Of a stretch of DNA of 64,000 nucleotides, positions 10,601 to 19,750 are shown in pieces (within the stretch, counting starts at the first letter, position 1; each line of letters begins with the position of its first letter). The notes below the pieces were generated by a model. It did no database searches, was not told where the DNA came from, and saw nothing but the letters and a program-made list of their open reading frames with translations. Both the position numbers and the translations under genes were made by a program. The DNA is taken from positions 715,232 to 779,231 of the forward strand of contig NZ_JAJEWQ010000001.1 in the NCBI RefSeq assembly GCF_020687805.1. Reading direction: 5' to 3'. The stretch comes from Planctobacterium marinum (GTDB taxonomy: Bacteria; Pseudomonadota; Gammaproteobacteria; Enterobacterales; Alteromonadaceae).

Positions 10601-11544
10601 ACAATTTCCGTGTGTTTTAATTTCGCATTGGCCAGAAACTCCGCGGTATCGCGTATTTCCCGTTCGCCGCTTAAAAAGACCAGGATATCGCCCCGCCCCG
10701 CCTTCGAAAGCTCTTTGACCCCATCCAAAATACCTTCCAGTTGGTCGCGTGTTTCGTTGCGCTCATTCATCAGCGGGCGATAGCGGACCTCGACCGGGTA
10801 AGTTCGCCCTTCCACCAGAATCATTGGGGCATTGTTAAAGTGTTTGGAAAATCGCTCAGGATCGATAGTGGCAGAAGTGATGATGACTTTCAGATCGGGT
10901 CTTTTGGGCAGCAATGATTTCAAATAGCCCAGGATAAAATCAATATTGAGGCTGCGCTCGTGTGCTTCATCAATAATCAGTACTTCGTATTTACTCAGAA
11001 ACCGGTCTTCCTGAATTTCTGCCAGCAGGATACCGTCTGTCATCAACTTAATGTAGGAAGATTCTGATGTCTGGTCGGTAAAGCGAATTTTAAAACCTAC
11101 CGTCTCCCCCAGTGGCGATTGCAATTCCTCGGCAATGCGACTGGCAACACTGCGGGCTGCCAGACGGCGTGGTTGGGTATGACCTATCAGACCTTTGCAA
11201 CCCAGCCCTGCCTCAAGGCATATTTTGGGTAACTGCGTGGTTTTACCTGAGCCGGTCTCCCCTGCCACAATAACCACCTGATGCTGCTGCAAGGCAGTTA
11301 AAATTTCCTCTTTTTGTTGTGATACCGGTAATTCCGGATAATTCAGCTCCGGACGATTTTCCAGTCTGTGGTTTACCCATTGCTGGCTGTTAACGATGGC
11401 AGCCAGTAACTTATCCGGCACATCAATCTCTCCGTCAGCAGGCGCGGATAACTTTTCTATGTTTCGACGGAAATAATGTTTATCACTGATGCGACACGCA
11501 TCAATCTGACTGGATAAATATTGGAAAGACTGTACTTTGGGCAA
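7675..11544 (-). CDS. hrpA: ATP-dependent RNA helicase HrpA (DEAH box)
   Basis: A 1289-residue DEAH-box helicase, the usual HrpA length. Walker A is GETGSGKTT (residues 95-103), and the DEAH motif reads IDEAHERSLN. Later motifs are SATIDPERF, VATNVAETSLTVPGI and QRAGRCGR. The C-terminal half (DUF3418-type region) is complete. In E. coli HrpA acts on mRNA processing and rescues stalled ribosomes. The start is TTG 11544 (MPKVQSFQ); no ATG occurs before the Walker motif, and alignment with E. coli HrpA supports an N-terminus near here. It appears to be a single-gene unit. Confidence 0.95.
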   Translation of the reverse strand: MPKVQSFQYLSSQIDACRISDKHYFRRNIEKLSAPADGEIDVPDKLLAAIVNSQQWVNHRLENRPELNYPELPVSQQKEEILTALQQHQVVIVAGETGSGKTTQLPKICLEAGLGCKGLIGHTQPRRLAARSVASRIAEELQSPLGETVGFKIRFTDQTSESSYIKLMTDGILLAEIQEDRFLSKYEVLIIDEAHERSLNIDFILGYLKSLLPKRPDLKVIITSATIDPERFSKHFNNAPMILVEGRTYPVEVRYRPLMNERNETRDQLEGILDGVKELSKAGRGDILVFLSGEREIRDTAEFLANAKLKHTEIVPLYARLSASEQNRIFQPHHGRRIVLATNVAETSLTVPGIRYVIDTGTARISRYSSRSKVQRLPIEPVSQASANQRAGRCGRVAEGICIRLYDEDDYLRRPEFTDPEILRTNLASVILQLTALRLGDIERFPFVQPPQSRDITAGIKMLEELQAVSKGKRGMLTLTAIGRAMSRLPVDPRYSRMLVEADKLDTLNEIMIIVAGLSIQDPRERPAEFKQKADELHTQWLDKESEFVAYLNLWKGFREQQRNISGNQLRKWCKDQMLNYLRLREWQDIVSQLKQAFSSLGWGIKNRAADFESVHRSLIPGLLTNAGFMEQNKEFLGTRNNKFVVFPGSALYKKPPKWLIAAELVETSKLFARTIAKVEPKWLEDAGKHLCKYRYAEPFWSKKAGAVKAKESATMLGLPVVNQRTVLYSKIDPAICRQLFIMEALVNGDTKLNYPFLRLNLEKIAEVENLEEKIRRRDLLVDEQVLVDFYDQKLPENICTEADFKKWWQRQDKNEQQRWHLVKEDLFKNDASDAGESHFPDQWRAGNLVLPLEYAFNPGADDDGVSLKIPLPLLNQVTEERCDWLVPGLREELAITMIKWLPKQLRRNFVPAPDYAKGAINGLEVEGDFKKAFTKKLTRMSGVVLSDDVWEGLSLPAHLQFNFKLYDENDKFLGQSRDLTSLKTQFKKHLSNTLKAVATPDLERKDIQSWDFDDLPAQWTNKDAAYTVKAYPALVKEGNKVHLKLFDDAHKAARSHQQGVRQLLIKQLPSPIKYLQDKLPNKSKLGLYFNPFGQIRALISDCIDAVVDEAIQNSTYDLRSAHGFEQLCQSLAGELNDQVLDVAIQVEKGLTTAHGISKTLKGKTPLNMINAFADVKGHLASLVYPGFVADIGVEKLKDWNRYIEGLARRLEKIPVDPIRDRSQQLQIEKVQQRYEQVLQKFAREVNAPEGLADVRWQIEELRISLFAQQLGTSMPISSKRIENYLDKF

Positions 11545-11624
11545 AATCTAGAAACCTGTCACTAAAAGAGCGACAGATCCTAGAAAATTGCGTCAGCTAT
11601 TGCCAGTTTTTTATTGCACCGGGT

Positions 11625-12044
11625 TTAACCGGCGTGCTTGTAACCATCCCGCAACTGAATATCGATGGCATTGAGTATCTGGGCACGACTAATACTCCCC
11701 AATAATACCCCATCGTCGTCAACTACCGGATATACCTTGGGTTTCTCAGAAATCATCTTCTGGGCAACCTCTAAAACTGAGGCATAGGGTTTAAGCGATA
11801 ACACGTCTTTCATCATGATATCTTTTACACGTGCCACCTGCTCGCGATAGTAACTGGACTCTATCATTTGTCGTAAACAGTCTTGTTCAGATAAAAATCC
11901 CACCAGTTGTTTTTTCTCGTTAACAACCGGGCCCCCGGTTTGATGGCTATGCAATAACTTCTCGACGGCTTCGGCAACCGGCATTTCGGTCGTAAACGTA
12001 ACAGGACGCCGACTCATATAATCGCAAACCTGTAATGACTCCAT
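11625..12044 (-). CDS. CBS domain pair protein
   Basis: A 139-residue protein made only of two CBS domains (a Bateman module). The first begins CDYMSRRPVTFTTEMPVAEA and the second VKDIMMKDVLSLKPYASV. CBS pairs bind adenine nucleotides such as AMP, ATP or S-adenosylmethionine and act as energy sensors; the partner here is unknown. The ATG at 12044 follows AAAAGGAGGCAGA, a near-ideal ribosome binding site. Confidence 0.88.
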   Translation of the reverse strand: MESLQVCDYMSRRPVTFTTEMPVAEAVEKLLHSHQTGGPVVNEKKQLVGFLSEQDCLRQMIESSYYREQVARVKDIMMKDVLSLKPYASVLEVAQKMISEKPKVYPVVDDDGVLLGSISRAQILNAIDIQLRDGYKHAG

Positions 12045-12177
12045 TCTGCCTCCTTTTATAAGTATGGATTCTAAGCGCTGTAAAGCATTGGAGCGGGGAT
12101 TAACTCCCTTACCAGTAAAGATAGTCCCAAGTTTCGGGGAATAACAACTATTTTTTCAATATTCATACAGGTTTTGA

Positions 12178-12384
12178 TTAGTCCAGTGTAAATCCCACTT
12201 TAAGGGACACTTGCCAATGGGCCACTTTTCCTTGCTCAAGGTGACCGCGGGTTTCCGTCACTTCAAACCAGCGCATATTGTGCACCGTCTCACTGGCCTT
12301 AGCGATGGCGTTTTCTATCGCCTGTTGCATACCTTCAGGCGATGAGCCGGTAAGCTCAATTAATTTATAGGTATGATGACTCAT
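12178..12384 (-). CDS. Dodecin family flavin-binding protein
   Basis: A 68-residue protein matching dodecin. It has the opening [20 protein letters not shown], the conserved [11 protein letters not shown] strand with the flavin-stacking Trp, and the closing [12 protein letters not shown]. Dodecins assemble into hollow 12-mers that store flavin or a related cofactor. The frame is open to a TTG at 12396, but ATG 12384 has GGAGAG four bases upstream and is the better start. Confidence 0.92.
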   Translation of the reverse strand: MSHHTYKLIELTGSSPEGMQQAIENAIAKASETVHNMRWFEVTETRGHLEQGKVAHWQVSLKVGFTLD

Positions 12385-12553
12385 GACACTCTCCAATTTA
12401 ACTGTTCGCTAAAGTTATAGTTCAATGTGGCTGAAATCTAAACCTCAGCCCCATTAAAACCGCCATAACAGAGCAGTAAACCGGGCAGTATCAGTTGCTT
12501 CGAAAGCGCTTTTTTGTTTGAATTTATGTTTGAATTCTTACAGACAGCTAAAT

Positions 12554-13996
12554 GTGAGCAACGCGTTAAATTCCCAACCTTCCATTTTGTGGCACGATTA
12601 CGAAAGCTGGGGGGCTCAACCTCATAAAGATCATCCCAGTCAGTTTGCTGCGATTCGTACCGATCTTGAGCTCAACCCCATTGAAGATCCAATTAACTGG
12701 ATGTGCCAGATACCCAACGATTATCTTCCTCATCCGCAAGCCTGTTTAATCACCGGTATTACCCCGCAACAATCGTTGCGTGACGGCATGATTGAAGCGC
12801 AATTCATGGCGAAAATTCACCAACAGATGAGTCGTCCTCTTACCTGTGTTACCGGCTACAACAACATTCGCTTTGATGACGAACTGACCCGTTTTTCTCT
12901 GTATCGCAATTTTTTCAATCCTTATGCGCGTGAATGGCAAAATGGCAACAGCCGTTGGGATATCATCGATATGGTTAGAGCCTGTTATGCACTGCGACCG
13001 GAAGGTATTAACTGGGTATTCAATGATGACGGCAAACCCACCTTTAAGCTGGAGCTTCTGTCGAAAGCCAATGGTATAGCACACGAATCCGCCCATGACG
13101 CCTTGTCTGACGTTTACGCCACAATTGGCCTGGCCAGACTGATCAAAGAGAAGCAACCCAAACTCTACGAGTTTTTGTTTTCCATCAGAGCGAAAAACAA
13201 AGTCGCCGGATACTTTAATACCGCCTTAAAAACACCGCTGGTACACATTTCGTCTAAGTTGCCCTCTGAACACGGCTGTTGCACCTGGATTGCCCCGCTT
13301 TGTCCTCATCCTACCAATAAAAATGCCATTATCTGCATCAACCTTGCCCTGCCGGTTGAGCCGTTGGCAGAACTCAGCATTGAGGAATTAAAGGCCAAAA
13401 TGTACCTGCGCAGCGATGAGTTATCGCCGGGCGAGGCGCGCTTGCCGATAAAGCTCATTCATCTGAACAAATGTCCTGTGGTGGCCCCGGCCAAAACGCT
13501 GACGGAAGAGAACGCCCAGCGTCTGGGAATCGATCGGGAACAATGCCTCTCGAACCTGAAGTTCATACAGCAACAAGTGGGTCTGGAGCAAAAGATCTCC
13601 GCACTCTACGAGGGTTCAGAAAACCCGCAGCAGGACCCGGATCACGCCTTATACAGTGGCGGGTTTTTAAGCGACGCAGATCAACAACTTTGCCAGCAAC
13701 TTCTGGATACGGCACCGGCGTCGCTGGATAAATTTGCCGGGAAATTTAGCGACCCCAGACTCAATACTCTGTTGTTCAGATATCGCGGCAGAAACTATCC
13801 TAATTTGTTTAACGCTGAGGAACTGGATAAATGGCAACGGCACCGCCAATACCGACTGACCGACCCCGGTTCGCCAGCCAGCCTGACACTTAACGATTAC
13901 CTGCTTGAAGTGGAACAATTGGTCGCTGAAAATAGCCAGCAACCACAAAAATTAAGATTGCTAAAAGACTTGTATCAGTACGCTCAACAGCTGTAA
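12554..13996 (+). CDS. sbcB: Exodeoxyribonuclease I
   Basis: A processive 3'-5' single-strand DNA exonuclease used in recombination and mismatch repair. Close to E. coli ExoI throughout: HDYESWG (exonuclease motif I), GYNNIRFDDELTRFSLYRNF, NSRWDIIDMVRACYALRPEG, and HDALSDVYATIGLA (motif III). The C-terminal half has the SH3-like and helical domains (YSGGFLSDADQQL, FRYRGRNYPNLF). No ATG is near the expected start. GTG 12554 gives 480 residues, near E. coli's 475; TTG 12518 would add 12 residues. Neither has a strong ribosome binding site, so the start is uncertain. Confidence 0.95.
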   Translation: MSNALNSQPSILWHDYESWGAQPHKDHPSQFAAIRTDLELNPIEDPINWMCQIPNDYLPHPQACLITGITPQQSLRDGMIEAQFMAKIHQQMSRPLTCVTGYNNIRFDDELTRFSLYRNFFNPYAREWQNGNSRWDIIDMVRACYALRPEGINWVFNDDGKPTFKLELLSKANGIAHESAHDALSDVYATIGLARLIKEKQPKLYEFLFSIRAKNKVAGYFNTALKTPLVHISSKLPSEHGCCTWIAPLCPHPTNKNAIICINLALPVEPLAELSIEELKAKMYLRSDELSPGEARLPIKLIHLNKCPVVAPAKTLTEENAQRLGIDREQCLSNLKFIQQQVGLEQKISALYEGSENPQQDPDHALYSGGFLSDADQQLCQQLLDTAPASLDKFAGKFSDPRLNTLLFRYRGRNYPNLFNAEELDKWQRHRQYRLTDPGSPASLTLNDYLLEVEQLVAENSQQPQKLRLLKDLYQYAQQL

Positions 13997-14097
13997 TCTT
14001 GAGTTTTACCAAACATTGCCGATATGTTGGTAACATTTGATGCCTGATATCCTGTCAGCTGTCACTCTAAAATTATAAAAGCACTGCGGTACAACAA

Positions 14098-15753
14098 ATG
14101 AATGGAATTTATTTAGAAATCGACCCAACCGACGAGTATCTTGACCTGATGCTGATGCCATCAGAAATAGAAGGCCGTCTGGAAGAGAAGTCGATAATGT
14201 CATTCGTCAAAAGTAGCGAATACAACACCTTCTATATCTTTGAAGAAGCTATTGCTGCCGCTGTTGCTACATTTAAAAACGCACAACGCGTAGATACCTC
14301 AGACCCCATCACAGAACGCATTGGTGAAAGACGCGACGCGCAAGTCAACTTTCGGCTATCTGAAGACGAAATGCGGGTAAATCTGGTAATCACGTCGGCC
14401 TGGGCAGGCAAACAAGCCTCGGTTAAAGCCCTGCAAACTCAGGCCAAAAAACTGGGCATTGTGCGCGGACTGAGCAAGAAAAAGCTGGTAGAGATGGCAG
14501 ATGAAGCCAGAAAATCCCCTCCAGGCACGGTACTGGATGATGTTGTTGCAATGGGATTACCGGCCAGAAATGGTAAAAACTCCCGGGTAAAAGCATTGGT
14601 CGAAAATGCACTGGAGCGCATTCTCAAGCCCAAAGAAAAAGACGGACGCGTTGATATGCGCGATCTGGGCGATATTATTTGCGTAAAAGCCGGGACGCCT
14701 GTGGCCAGACGGGCACAACCCACTGAAGGGCGAAAGGGTTATACAGTTACCGGCACACCGTTAGAACCTGTAGCGGGCACCTGGGTCAGTTTCAAACCAG
14801 GTTCGGGAACTGAAATCAGCCCGGATGATGAAAACCTATTGATCGCCGAAATAAACGGCATGCCGAAATTCAAACAGGATCGCATGTGGGTAGATGACAC
14901 CTTTATCTGCAAAGGGGTTAATGTCGGAACCGGTAATGTCAATTATGATGGCGCAGTTTTGGTTAACGGCGATGTCACAGAAAAAATGCAAATCATCGCC
15001 ACCGGCGATATCACCATTAATGGCTTTGTTGAATCAGCATTTATTCAGGCCGGCGGCGATATAATTATCACCGAAGGGGCAACCGGTAAGCATCAGGAAG
15101 CGTCCGACGATTACAGTACCATACTGGAAGCCGGAGGCAGTGTGCATGTGGCCCATGGACAAGGCCTTGATATTCGTTGCAATGGCAACGTTACTGTGGG
15201 GCGACAACTGGCTTACAGTAAAATCAATTGTCGTGGCACTGTCACTGCCGGCCCCATCAATAATCCAAATGGCAACCTGTTCGCCTGTAAAATTGAATGT
15301 TATGGCAAAATTTCAGCAGGCACGTTAGGCGCCGTATCCGGCAGTGCCCTGTCCATTGATTTCAGTGGTGGCTTTAACCAGTTGATGGAGAAAAAAGATC
15401 AACTGGATGAATTGTGGCTGCAACTGCAACAAAACAACAAGAGCCACGAAGACAAAATTAATTTTATCAAAAGCAAAAAAATTCCAAGGCAACTGGCCGA
15501 CAGAGTGAACGAAGCAATTCACCTGTTCAATAATGAGAAAAAAACCTTAGAGTGGCTGCAAGAAAAAATCATCGAAATTAAAAAAGCCAAAGAAGAATAT
15601 GTCGAAGTTATTGGCCTGGAAGCAAAAAATAAGATTTACCCGGGCGTGGTGGTACGACTCAACAACCGTTCGTGGAAAGCAGATCGGGAATATCCGCGGG
15701 CCCGGATTAAATACGAAGGTCACCAGTGGATGTACGATCCTAATACCAGATAA
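14098..15753 (+). CDS. FapA/DUF342 family protein
   Basis: A 551-residue member of the DUF342 family, now called FapA (flagellar assembly protein A). The N-terminal third is mixed alpha/beta. The central part is a right-handed beta-helix of Gly/Val-rich repeats (YDGAVLVNGDVTEKMQIIA, TGDITINGFVESAFIQAGGD). The C-terminal part is a charged coiled coil (about residues 420-510: KKDQLDELWLQLQQNNKSHE and onward). Vibrio FapA affects polar localisation of flagellar components; no flagellar gene is present here, so the role is an inference. A terminator follows the stop at once. Confidence 0.85.
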   Translation: MNGIYLEIDPTDEYLDLMLMPSEIEGRLEEKSIMSFVKSSEYNTFYIFEEAIAAAVATFKNAQRVDTSDPITERIGERRDAQVNFRLSEDEMRVNLVITSAWAGKQASVKALQTQAKKLGIVRGLSKKKLVEMADEARKSPPGTVLDDVVAMGLPARNGKNSRVKALVENALERILKPKEKDGRVDMRDLGDIICVKAGTPVARRAQPTEGRKGYTVTGTPLEPVAGTWVSFKPGSGTEISPDDENLLIAEINGMPKFKQDRMWVDDTFICKGVNVGTGNVNYDGAVLVNGDVTEKMQIIATGDITINGFVESAFIQAGGDIIITEGATGKHQEASDDYSTILEAGGSVHVAHGQGLDIRCNGNVTVGRQLAYSKINCRGTVTAGPINNPNGNLFACKIECYGKISAGTLGAVSGSALSIDFSGGFNQLMEKKDQLDELWLQLQQNNKSHEDKINFIKSKKIPRQLADRVNEAIHLFNNEKKTLEWLQEKIIEIKKAKEEYVEVIGLEAKNKIYPGVVVRLNNRSWKADREYPRARIKYEGHQWMYDPNTR

Positions 15754-15757
15754 ATCG

Positions 15758-15785
15758 AAAAAGCGGTGCATCAGCACCGCTTTTT
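15758..15785. terminator. Bidirectional rho-independent terminator
   Basis: Arms AAAAAGCGGTGC and GCACCGCTTTTT are separated by ATCA. It lies between the convergent FapA gene (plus) and the broken dehydrogenase (minus), with A and T runs placed to serve both strands. Confidence 0.9.
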
Positions 15786-15789
15786 TAGC

Positions 15790-16663
15790 TTATTTAGTCA
15801 ACCGCTTTAGCAACGCCGAAGTGTCCCAACGGCCACCACCCATGTTTTGGACGTCGGCATAAAACTGATCCACCAGTGCTGTCAGCGGTAAACTACTGCC
15901 ATTGCGCCCTGCTTCCTGTAGTGCTATCCCCAGATCTTTACGCATCCAGTCGATAGCAAACCCGAAATCAAATTGATCCTGCAACATGGTTTTATGTCTG
16001 TTTTGCATTTGCCAGGATTGCGCAGCCCCCCCGGGAAATAACATCAACCACGGCTTCGCAATCCATACCGGCATTTTGACCAAATGCCAATGCTTCAGCC
16101 AGGCCCTGAACCACGCCGGCAATACAAATTTGGTTCATCATTTTAGCCTTTTGTCCGGCACCCACATCCCCTAGTAGTCGATGATATTGCGAATAGGCAT
16201 CCAACACCTCCGTTACCTGCTCATACACAGACGCTTTTCCACCCAACATAACCGTCAGTTTTCCATTTTCTGCACCGGCCTGGCCGCCGGAAACCGGACC
16301 ATCTAAAAAAGCCACCTGCTTGTTCGCTAATTCTTGTGCCATTTCGCTAGCCACTTCGGCAGAGGTGGTGGTGTGATCAATGACAATAGTGTTTTCCCGA
16401 ATGCCTTTTACAACACCATTGTCACCCATTATCACCTGACGTAAGTCATTGTCGTTGCCAACACAGACACAAATGATATCTGCCATTTTTGCGGCCTCTT
16501 CAGGTGTCGTAACAGCAGTACCATTGTATTCCTGACACCAGCGTTCAGCTTTTCCTGGTGTGCGGTTATAGACAGTGACATTAAAACCCGCTTTGGCTAA
16601 GTGTCCCGCCATGGGATAGCCCATAACGCCCAGACCTAAAAAGGCAACATTTCTCATTTTCAA
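15790..16663 (-). pseudogene. NAD(P)-dependent beta-hydroxyacid dehydrogenase, frameshifted
   Basis: Together the two frames make one protein of about 291 residues of the 3-hydroxyisobutyrate dehydrogenase/tartronate semialdehyde reductase family. The N-terminal piece (16663 to about 16033) has GLGVMGYPMAGHLAKAGF, DGPVSGGQAGAENGKLTVMLGG and the catalytic-Lys segment GAGQKAKMMNQ. It then shifts and stops after ISRGGCAILANAKQT. The C-terminal piece resumes as GAAQSWQMQNRHKTM and runs to 15790 with DFGFAIDWMRKDLGIAL. The break is in a run of seven G on the minus strand (16026-16032). Six G would restore ISRGAAQSWQMQ, the family sequence. It may be a true pseudogene, a slippage site or a sequencing error. 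Confidence 0.85.
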
Positions 16664-16801
16664 CTACCCGGATATTGTAATTTTTCATCGAGGACGCATT
16701 CTGCGTTAAATAACACCTGTAGTTCAAGCGGAAAAATTTACGCTGCACAGCGCCAATAAAAACGCTATGCTTGATTCTATGACAACATCGAGGAGCCTCT
16801 C

Positions 16802-17290
16802 GTGGCAGATAACATTTACCAATTCACAGTTAAAAATAATAAAGGTGAAGACATCAACCTGGCACAATATCAAGGAAAGGTTGTATTGATTGTAAACACC
16901 GCCAGCAAATGTGGTTTCACCCCGCAATATGATGGCTTACAGGCCCTGTATGATGAATACAGCCGGGAAGATTTTGAAGTTTTGGCATTTCCTTGTGATC
17001 AGTTTGGTCATCAGGAACCAGGTGATAATGAACAGATAGAGCAGTTCTGCAGTATCAACTTTGGCGTGAAGTTTCCCCTGTTTCAAAAACTGGAAGTCAA
17101 TGGCAAAAATGCCGCTCCGGTGTTTGACTACCTCAAGTCTGAAGCCCCGGGATTAATGGGCAGTAAAAGCATAAAGTGGAACTTCACCAAATTTCTGATT
17201 GGCAAAGATGGCCTGCCGATTAAACGCTACGCGCCCAACACAAAACCCGAAAGTATCAAATCAGACATAGAAGCCGCCATTAAAGCCTGA
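16802..17290 (+). CDS. Glutathione peroxidase family protein (BtuE-like)
   Basis: A thiol peroxidase that reduces hydrogen peroxide and lipid hydroperoxides. The peroxidatic Cys37 lies in NTASKCGFTPQY, Gln71 in FPCDQFGHQEPG, and the Trp-Asn pair in SIKWNFTKF. It is the Cys (not selenocysteine) form, 162 residues, without a signal peptide, so cytoplasmic. Members of this branch often use thioredoxin instead of glutathione. The start is GTG 16802, set by GAGGAG six bases upstream. The dehydrogenase gene follows 25 bases later on the same strand. Confidence 0.93.
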   Translation: MADNIYQFTVKNNKGEDINLAQYQGKVVLIVNTASKCGFTPQYDGLQALYDEYSREDFEVLAFPCDQFGHQEPGDNEQIEQFCSINFGVKFPLFQKLEVNGKNAAPVFDYLKSEAPGLMGSKSIKWNFTKFLIGKDGLPIKRYAPNTKPESIKSDIEAAIKA

Positions 17291-17315
17291 TGATAAAGGC
17301 AACAAAATACATGGA

Positions 17316-18329
17316 ATGAAAACGATGAAAGTAGCCGTGTTTAGCGCAAAATCGTACGATCAATGGTTTTTGCAGAAACACGCCATAGACACGGCTATTG
17401 AGTTCACATTTTTTGAAACGGCATTAAGCCCTGAGACTGTTGCCCTTGCTGACGGTTTTGATGCTGTTAACTGTTTTGTAAATGACAACTTGTCTAAAGC
17501 GGTACTGAAAACCTTAAAAAGCTTCGGGATTTTGCACATTAGTTTACGTTGTGCGGGCTTTAACAACGTAGCTCTTCAGCAGGCCGCAAAGCTTGGTCAA
17601 ACCATTACCCGGGTACCGGCCTATGCACCGGAGTCGGTTGCGGAACATACCCTGGCATTATTACTCACACTGAACCGGAAAACTCACAAAGCCTACAATC
17701 GGGTAAAAGAAAATAACTTTTCACTGCAGGGATTGTTGGGCTTTAACCTTTCCGGAAAAACTGTGGGCATCATCGGCACAGGTAAAATTGGGCAGGCTGT
17801 AGTGCGTATTTTTGCAGGTTTCGGTTGTAAACTACTGTGCCACGACCCGATACAATCAGAAATCGTGTTACAAAGCGGGGCACGTTACGAGCCACTGCAA
17901 AGCTTGTTATCCGCTTGTGATATTATCAGTCTGCACTGCCCGTTAACGCCTGAGACACAGCACCTGATTAACGACAGTGCCATCGAAAAAATGAAACCTG
18001 GCGCAATCCTCATCAACACTTCGCGCGGTGGACTGGTGGATACCAAAGCGGTGATCGGTGCCCTGAAATCGAAAAAATTAGGAGGCCTGGCGTTAGATGT
18101 CTATGAAATGGAATCAGAGTTATTTTTTAACGACTTATCTGGCGAAATTATTCAGGACGACGTGTTTCAACGGTTGTTAACCTTTCCCAATGTAGTGATA
18201 ACAGGTCATCAGGGCTTTTTCACCGAAGAAGCCCTGACAGAAATTGCCACAACAACAATCAACAACTTGTTGGATTTTAACAGCGGCACTATCAAGCCTG
18301 AAAATCAGATAGCGATAGCGCCAGATTAA
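17316..18329 (+). CDS. ldhA: D-lactate dehydrogenase (2-hydroxyacid dehydrogenase)
   Basis: Fermentative NAD-dependent D-lactate dehydrogenase type, reducing pyruvate. The N-terminal part reads AVFSAKSYDQWFL as in LdhA. The nucleotide-binding motif is GIIGTGKIGQAVVRIF, the catalytic Arg is in INTSRGGLVDTKAV, and the acid-base pair is in VYEMES and GHQGFFTEEAL. The length of 337 residues fits LdhA (329 in E. coli). ATG 17316 or ATG 17325 could be the start. It probably shares a message with the peroxidase upstream and ends four bases short of the convergent lysC stop. Confidence 0.88.
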   Translation: MKTMKVAVFSAKSYDQWFLQKHAIDTAIEFTFFETALSPETVALADGFDAVNCFVNDNLSKAVLKTLKSFGILHISLRCAGFNNVALQQAAKLGQTITRVPAYAPESVAEHTLALLLTLNRKTHKAYNRVKENNFSLQGLLGFNLSGKTVGIIGTGKIGQAVVRIFAGFGCKLLCHDPIQSEIVLQSGARYEPLQSLLSACDIISLHCPLTPETQHLINDSAIEKMKPGAILINTSRGGLVDTKAVIGALKSKKLGGLALDVYEMESELFFNDLSGEIIQDDVFQRLLTFPNVVITGHQGFFTEEALTEIATTTINNLLDFNSGTIKPENQIAIAPD

Positions 18330-18333
18330 CCCT

Positions 18334-19683
18334 TTAGTTGTCGAACAGGCAATGATGCAAATGTTCTACAATGCCTGGCGCATCATCACTTCTGACTAAG
18401 AAGCACAGATTGTGGGCACTGGCACCGTGACAAATCATACGCAAATTGTATTTTTCCAGCGCGGATAATACGTTACCGCCTACACCTCGTGTCGCCTGTA
18501 AATGATTACCGATAACGGCCACCAAAGATAAACCTTCTTCGATTTCCACTTCCCCGATTTCCCGTAACTCCGCCAGCAAAGTCGGAGTAATTTTGCGGCT
18601 ATTGCCATTGGTGGGTTCATCTAATGTGAGTGCGACACTGATTTCAGATGTCGTTATCAAATCAACACTGATTTTGTGTTTAGCCAGTAGTGTAAACACT
18701 TCCGCCAGAAAACCGGTGGCGTGTAACATGGCAGGACTTTTCAGGGTTAACAGTACCTGCTCTTTGCGCAGGGCAATGGCACGGTAGGCGGGTTTGTGCT
18801 CGGTTTCCCAGGCTACCCAGGTACCACCGGCTTCAGGATCTCTGCTGGACCCCACAAACACCCTGATATTGGAACGCATGGCCGGAATTAGTGTTGCCGG
18901 GTGCAAAATCTTTGCACCAAAGGTTGCCATTTCTGCCGCTTCATCAAAACTGATTTCAGGTATTGGCCGGGCTTTTGCAGTCAATCGAGGATCGGTGGTG
19001 TAGATACCGTTGACATCCGTCCAAATCTGCAGAGCTGATGCCTGAACTGATTCCGCCAGTAATGCCGCACTGTAGTCACTACCGCCACGCCCAAGGGTGG
19101 TGGTTTTGCCGAATTCATCGGAGCCGATAAAACCCTGCATAACAAAAACACTGTGGGGCAATTCCGGCAATATCAGGGTTTCTGCCTGATGTTTTATTTG
19201 TTCGATATCGGGGGTGGCTTTGCCATATGACGAGTCAGTTTTAACCACCTGACGAACATCAAAGTTGACGGCATGAACCCTGTGCTCGCGCAATATTTCA
19301 GCAAACAGTAATGACGACATGCGCTCACCGAAAGACAACAACTCATCCTGCAACGCCAGTGAATTGGCCAGTTCAGATTCTTTTGCGATCGCTGACAGCT
19401 CATTGAGCAAATGCTCCAGAGCCTGAGCCAGCTCAGGTTTATTACCCATTTTTTTGAGAATAGAAAATTCGATATCAGCAATATGCGCCAGGATAGCATC
19501 CCGCTCGTTGGTGGGCATATTGCCTTTTGCCAACCGCACCAGATAATTAGTAACCCCGGATGAGGCACTGACGACGACAACTTTTATATCCTGATTGCTT
19601 GCCACTATACTGGCGCAGCGAGACATGGCGTCAAAATCGGCGACACTTGTGCCACCAAACTTTGCGACTATCAGTCCTGTCAT
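18334..19683 (-). CDS. lysC: Aspartokinase III (lysine-sensitive)
   Basis: Phosphorylates aspartate, the first step to lysine, threonine and methionine. The kinase domain has the VAKFGGTSVADFDAM start, FGERMSSLLFAEILR, and TLGRGGSDYSAALLA. Two C-terminal ACT domains (about residues 310-449) bind the allosteric inhibitor lysine. The 449 residues equal E. coli LysC length. The monofunctional form and the lysine riboswitch upstream on the same strand mark it as the lysine-regulated isozyme. There is no visible terminator between it and the convergent ldhA. Confidence 0.96.
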   Translation of the reverse strand: MTGLIVAKFGGTSVADFDAMSRCASIVASNQDIKVVVVSASSGVTNYLVRLAKGNMPTNERDAILAHIADIEFSILKKMGNKPELAQALEHLLNELSAIAKESELANSLALQDELLSFGERMSSLLFAEILREHRVHAVNFDVRQVVKTDSSYGKATPDIEQIKHQAETLILPELPHSVFVMQGFIGSDEFGKTTTLGRGGSDYSAALLAESVQASALQIWTDVNGIYTTDPRLTAKARPIPEISFDEAAEMATFGAKILHPATLIPAMRSNIRVFVGSSRDPEAGGTWVAWETEHKPAYRAIALRKEQVLLTLKSPAMLHATGFLAEVFTLLAKHKISVDLITTSEISVALTLDEPTNGNSRKITPTLLAELREIGEVEIEEGLSLVAVIGNHLQATRGVGGNVLSALEKYNLRMICHGASAHNLCFLVRSDDAPGIVEHLHHCLFDN

Positions 19684-19750
19684 AATTAATGTATTCCGAA
19701 TGAATTAATGCAATTTAACACTGGCAGGAACGTTTTTAGCAAACGTTTCA

